Positions 4,323-6,825 of a DNA stretch of 6,825 bases are shown here, one piece after another. The stretch comes from Candidatus Bathyarchaeota archaeon (GTDB lineage: Archaea; Thermoproteota; Bathyarchaeia; Bathyarchaeales; UBA233). Made by a program: the position numbers and the translations under genes. The notes beneath the pieces were generated by a model. The model saw only the letters and a program-made list of their open reading frames with translations, did no database searches and was not told where the DNA came from. The stretch is taken from positions 1 through 6,825 of the forward strand of contig QMXC01000066.1 of assembly GCA_003661945.1 (NCBI GenBank). The letters run 5' to 3'. Numbering within the stretch: position 1 is the first letter of the stretch; every line of letters begins with the position of its first letter.

Positions 4323-5708
4323 CTAAATCTGTGTTTTCAGAAGCTCTTCTTCAGACGGCGGAGCCCTAATCAGACCAGCCTTCATTAAAGCTTCCACGGA
4401 TTCCCTTGCGTTCTTGATTATGGCGACAGCTCTCTCCCATAGTTCTTGACGGCTCGGCTTCACCCGTGCCACGCCTTGTTCGATGGATTTCAGAGCGCAT
4501 GCAACGGCTTCACGCGGAAAGACTTCCCACTCGTCCATTCGAGGCAGAATGTCGGCCTCGTGGATTCCTCGTTCTTCGGCGAACTTCGCTAGCTCTTGCG
4601 CTGCAGCGATGCACATGTCGTCTGTAACTGTTTTGGCTTTAACATCGAGGACTCCTCGGAAAATTGCTGGAAAGCCTAAACTGTTGTTAACCTGGTTTTC
4701 GAAGTCGCTTCTTCCGGTTGCAACTATCCGTGCGCCGGCTTCTTTTGCTTCCCATGGCCATATTTCAGGTATGGGGTTTGCACATGCGAAGACTATGGCG
4801 TCGTCTGCCATGGTGGATATCCATTCTTTTTTGATGGTGCCGGGTCCGGGTTTTGACGCTGCTACCACGGCGTCTGCTCCTTTGAATGCTTCGGCTATCG
4901 TGCCTGTTCTCCCTTCAGCGTTGGTTTTTTGGGCAAGTTCGTATTTCCACGGGTTTTCTTCCTTGAGGGTTTCCATGTCTTCTCTTCCAGCGTGAATTAT
5001 TCCTTTGGTGTCTACCATGATTATGTTGCCGGGTTTTATTCCCCATCTTATGAGCACGTAGGCTGTGCGCATGTTAGCTGAGCCAGCGCCGACGAGCGTT
5101 ATTTGCGCTTCTTTCGGGTCTTTGCCGACTATTTTGAAGGCGTTTATGAGCCCGGCTAGAATCACCGTTGCGGTGCCTTGCTGGTCATCGTGCCAAACCG
5201 GAATTTCAAGTTTTTCCCTCGTTTTTTCGAGTACGTAAAAGCATTTGGGTTTAGCGATGTCTTCGAGGTTTATTCCGCCGAAGGTTGGTTCAAGGAGTTC
5301 GCATGCATGCACTATTTCTTGCGGGTCTTTGGTGTTGAGGCATATTGGAAAAGCGTCTACTCCGCCTAGATATTTGAAGAGCAGAGCCTTGCCTTCCATC
5401 ACCGGCATGGCTGCTTCGGGACCTATGTCGCCTAACCCGAGAACTCTTGTTCCGTCGCTTACCACTGCCACGTAGTTCCAACGGTTGGTAAGCTCAAACA
5501 CTTTCTCTTTATCGGCGTGTATAGCTCTGCAAGCCGCGGCTACCCCGGGCGTATACCACAACGCAAAGTCCTTATAGCTGCGGATGACGCATTTCGGGAT
5601 TACCTGCATTTTTCCCTCATAGAAAGCGTGCAACGGAGGCGCCAGTTTCGCTGGTTTCTTCGCCTTTTCTAGTAGCTCTTCAACCGTGAGTTTTTTCTCT
5701 TCGCTCAT
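4323..5708 (-). CDS. Malic enzyme, NAD(P)-dependent (oxaloacetate-decarboxylating)
   Basis: Oxidatively decarboxylates malate to pyruvate and CO2 with reduction of NAD(P), linking the citrate-cycle acids to pyruvate in the cytoplasm. At 461 residues it is a complete short prokaryotic form without the phosphotransacetylase-like tail. The malic N-domain has WYTPGVAAACRAI (51-63; catalytic Tyr52), SDGTRVLGLGDIGPEAAMPV (84-103) and MEGKA with catalytic Lys107. Metal ligands are Glu149-Asp150 (NLEDIAKP) and Asp174 (WHDDQQGTA). The Rossmann domain has VGAGSANMRTA (206-216) with Asp233 at the end of the second strand. The distal signature ATGRSDFENQVNNSLGFP (330-347) is intact. NAD versus NADP preference cannot be settled by eye. 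ATG 5708 has AGGTGA (5715-5720) 6 nt upstream and a TATA-like element at 5743-5752. It lies 72 bp downstream of the DUF885 gene but seems to have its own promoter. Confidence 0.96.
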   Translation of the reverse strand: MSEEKKLTVEELLEKAKKPAKLAPPLHAFYEGKMQVIPKCVIRSYKDFALWYTPGVAAACRAIHADKEKVFELTNRWNYVAVVSDGTRVLGLGDIGPEAAMPVMEGKALLFKYLGGVDAFPICLNTKDPQEIVHACELLEPTFGGINLEDIAKPKCFYVLEKTREKLEIPVWHDDQQGTATVILAGLINAFKIVGKDPKEAQITLVGAGSANMRTAYVLIRWGIKPGNIIMVDTKGIIHAGREDMETLKEENPWKYELAQKTNAEGRTGTIAEAFKGADAVVAASKPGPGTIKKEWISTMADDAIVFACANPIPEIWPWEAKEAGARIVATGRSDFENQVNNSLGFPAIFRGVLDVKAKTVTDDMCIAAAQELAKFAEERGIHEADILPRMDEWEVFPREAVACALKSIEQGVARVKPSRQELWERAVAIIKNARESVEALMKAGLIRAPPSEEELLKTQI

Positions 5709-5714
5709 TAGCTT

Positions 5715-5720
5715 TCACCT
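5715..5720 (-). promoter_or_regulatory. Shine-Dalgarno AGGTGA of the malic enzyme gene
   Basis: On the minus strand AGGTGA is followed by six bases (AAGCTA) and then ATG 5708. It is one of the clearest ribosome sites in the window and fixes the malic enzyme start. Confidence 0.65.
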
Positions 5721-5742
5721 TTAGAGCTTTAATGCTTATCAA

Positions 5743-5752
5743 CCATATATTT
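5743..5752 (-). promoter_or_regulatory. TATA box of the malic enzyme gene
   Basis: AAATATATGG on the minus strand is centred near 5748, giving a predicted start at about 5722 and a leader of about 14 nt that contains the AGGTGA site. It lies in the 72-bp gap after the DUF885 gene, so malic enzyme can be transcribed on its own. Confidence 0.5.
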
Positions 5753-5780
5753 TAGGATTTAGGAAAAGCGCTGAACAGTT

Positions 5781-6825
5781 TTAGGTGCTACTTTGAAGTT
5801 TGCGTATTTTTTGGTCGAACACCTTTCGCAACATTGAGATGGGCAGGTATCCGTTAGCTGTTATCGTGTCGTGGAAGAATTTCTCGTCGAACCGGTCACC
5901 CATCTTCTGCTTAACTTCTTCCTTCAGCTTTAGGATTAGGTGTTTGCCTAGGAGATATGAAAGCGCGTAGCCCGGCGTCTGCGTGTAACGTTTAACCTCG
6001 GCTACAGCGGCTTCCCTCGACATTCCGGCTTCTTTCATCAGCATTTCCACGGCTTCCTCGAAGCTCAATTCGCCCCTTGAAAGCTTGACATCCACGATGA
6101 TTCGAACAGCCCGCCAAATCATGTCGTTGACCTGTATGAAACGCGTCTCCAAACTCTTCGTGAAGCCTTTTTCAGCCATCATTTCCTCGCAGTAGTGCGC
6201 CCACCCCTCAATTGTTTCGATTCCTTCGGCTAACAGCCTGATAAAGCTTCCACGGTTAGATATAGCTCCCTGAAGGAAGTGTCCAGGAAAAGCTTCGTGA
6301 ACAGCCGTGTTCCTTATCGACGGATAGTTCAGGTGTTTGCCTATGTTAGATGGGTCTTTCGGTCGTGTTACGAGGTATATGCCTATTTGGGGCTTGTCGA
6401 ATTTCGCTGGCATCATCAACCCCGCGAAGGGAATAACCGGCTTCAGAAAAGCCGGGGTCTCCTCCACGAGTAAGACGTCTTCGGGGTAAACCGTGGCTAT
6501 GCCTTTTTCTTGAACGAAGCGTCGAGCCTCTTCCATGGCTTTCCGTGTGGCTTCCAAGGCTTCCTCGAAGGTTTTAGGAGCGTTGCTCTCTATAATCTTC
6601 ATAACTTCTTCAACAGACTTTCCGGGAGCGATTTGCTGTGCCAAGCGTTCCCTTTCAGCCTTCAACTCTTCCAGGTATTTCACGCCCAGCTGGTAAATTT
6701 CCTCCGAGTTCATGCCCAGCTCGCGCAGTTGAAGAAGCTTTTCGAACTTTTCCTTTCCAATAGCCCATTCCTCTTTTGTTCGAGGAAGCAGGCTTTGAAG
6801 CCATTCCATATGTTTCTTCAGTTCC
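5781..6825 (-). CDS. DUF885 metallopeptidase-like protein, C-terminal part (runs off right edge)
   Basis: The reading frame stays open to the last base (E-L-K-K-H before the Met at 6809), so that Met is internal and the gene starts beyond the window. DUF885 proteins usually run about 550-600 residues, so some 200 N-terminal residues are probably missing. Family blocks, numbered from the 6809 Met, are the wL...LLPR...AIGKEKFEKLL segment (3-26), a long Glu/Arg-rich helical stretch (36-100), the metal-site motif AVHEAFPGHFLQ (169-180; His171, Glu172, His177), EGWAHYCEEM (201-210), QTPGYALSYLLGK (277-289) and FHDTITANGYLPISMLR (312-328). The HE-x-x-PGH and EGWAxYxE pair suggests a zinc peptidase fold, but few members have been tested, so the substrate is unknown. 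No membrane segment is seen in this part. Confidence 0.9.
   Translation of the reverse strand, partial: ELKKHMEWLQSLLPRTKEEWAIGKEKFEKLLQLRELGMNSEEIYQLGVKYLEELKAERERLAQQIAPGKSVEEVMKIIESNAPKTFEEALEATRKAMEEARRFVQEKGIATVYPEDVLLVEETPAFLKPVIPFAGLMMPAKFDKPQIGIYLVTRPKDPSNIGKHLNYPSIRNTAVHEAFPGHFLQGAISNRGSFIRLLAEGIETIEGWAHYCEEMMAEKGFTKSLETRFIQVNDMIWRAVRIIVDVKLSRGELSFEEAVEMLMKEAGMSREAAVAEVKRYTQTPGYALSYLLGKHLILKLKEEVKQKMGDRFDEKFFHDTITANGYLPISMLRKVFDQKIRKLQSST

Noticed and set aside
4483..4995. Long plus-strand open frame of 170 codons antisense to malic enzyme
   Set aside because: Its product is an Ala/Ser-rich low-information sequence, and it lies wholly opposite conserved malic enzyme motifs. It is a reading-frame shadow.
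1..6825. CRISPR array, mobile element, toxin-antitoxin or defence island
   Set aside because: No regularly spaced repeats, transposase, integrase, or paired toxin/antitoxin genes were seen. The GIY-YIG-type protein is the stand-alone DUF123 form, not a homing endonuclease in an intron.

Overview
The window looks archaeal. The evidence is a Val tRNA with an encoded CCA end, TATA-type boxes about 25-30 nt before several starts, a mix of apparently leaderless genes and genes with GGAGG/GGTGA ribosome sites, and families common in archaea (stand-alone DUF123 GIY-YIG protein, PPC/DUF296 protein, RimI-like GNAT). The gene mix (bacterial-type PfkA phosphofructokinase, short malic enzyme, DUF885 protein, small membrane-anchored HhH protein) would suit an uncultured TACK-type lineage such as Bathyarchaeia, but that placement is inference. 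The tRNA body is 53/74 G+C, well above the surrounding DNA, which hints at a thermophilic background.

Layout, left to right. Bases 1-128 hold the start of a minus-strand small membrane protein that runs off the left edge. Bases 129-248 are intergenic and carry the promoter of tRNA-Val(CAC) at 249-325. A minus-strand PfkA-type 6-phosphofructokinase (334-1323) ends 8 bp from the tRNA. A short intergenic stretch (1324-1467) holds an AT box and a possible micro-ORF, followed by a minus-strand TPR protein. A divergent promoter at about 1880 serves the TPR gene and, on the plus strand, a two-gene operon of DUF123 nuclease-like protein and RimI-like acetyltransferase. The acetyltransferase gene overlaps the tail of a convergent PPC/DUF296 gene by 15 bp. 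A small basic, probably winged-helix protein (3394-3693, +) follows. Then come minus-strand genes for a membrane-anchored HhH protein, a full-length malic enzyme, and the C-terminal part of a DUF885 metallopeptidase-like protein that runs off the right edge.

Two genes concern central carbon metabolism: PfkA (upper glycolysis) and malic enzyme (malate to pyruvate). The rest are small regulatory, nucleic-acid or protein-modification factors that do not form an obvious pathway. I see no CRISPR array, insertion sequence, integrase, toxin-antitoxin pair or defence cassette. This reads as ordinary chromosomal archaeal DNA. The observations most worth a second look are an Asp-to-Asn change in the Mg-ATP loop of the phosphofructokinase, the membrane-tethered HhH protein, a candidate 26-residue micro-ORF, and shared AT boxes that appear to drive divergent leaderless and leadered transcripts. 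No gap longer than 300 bases lacks a gene.
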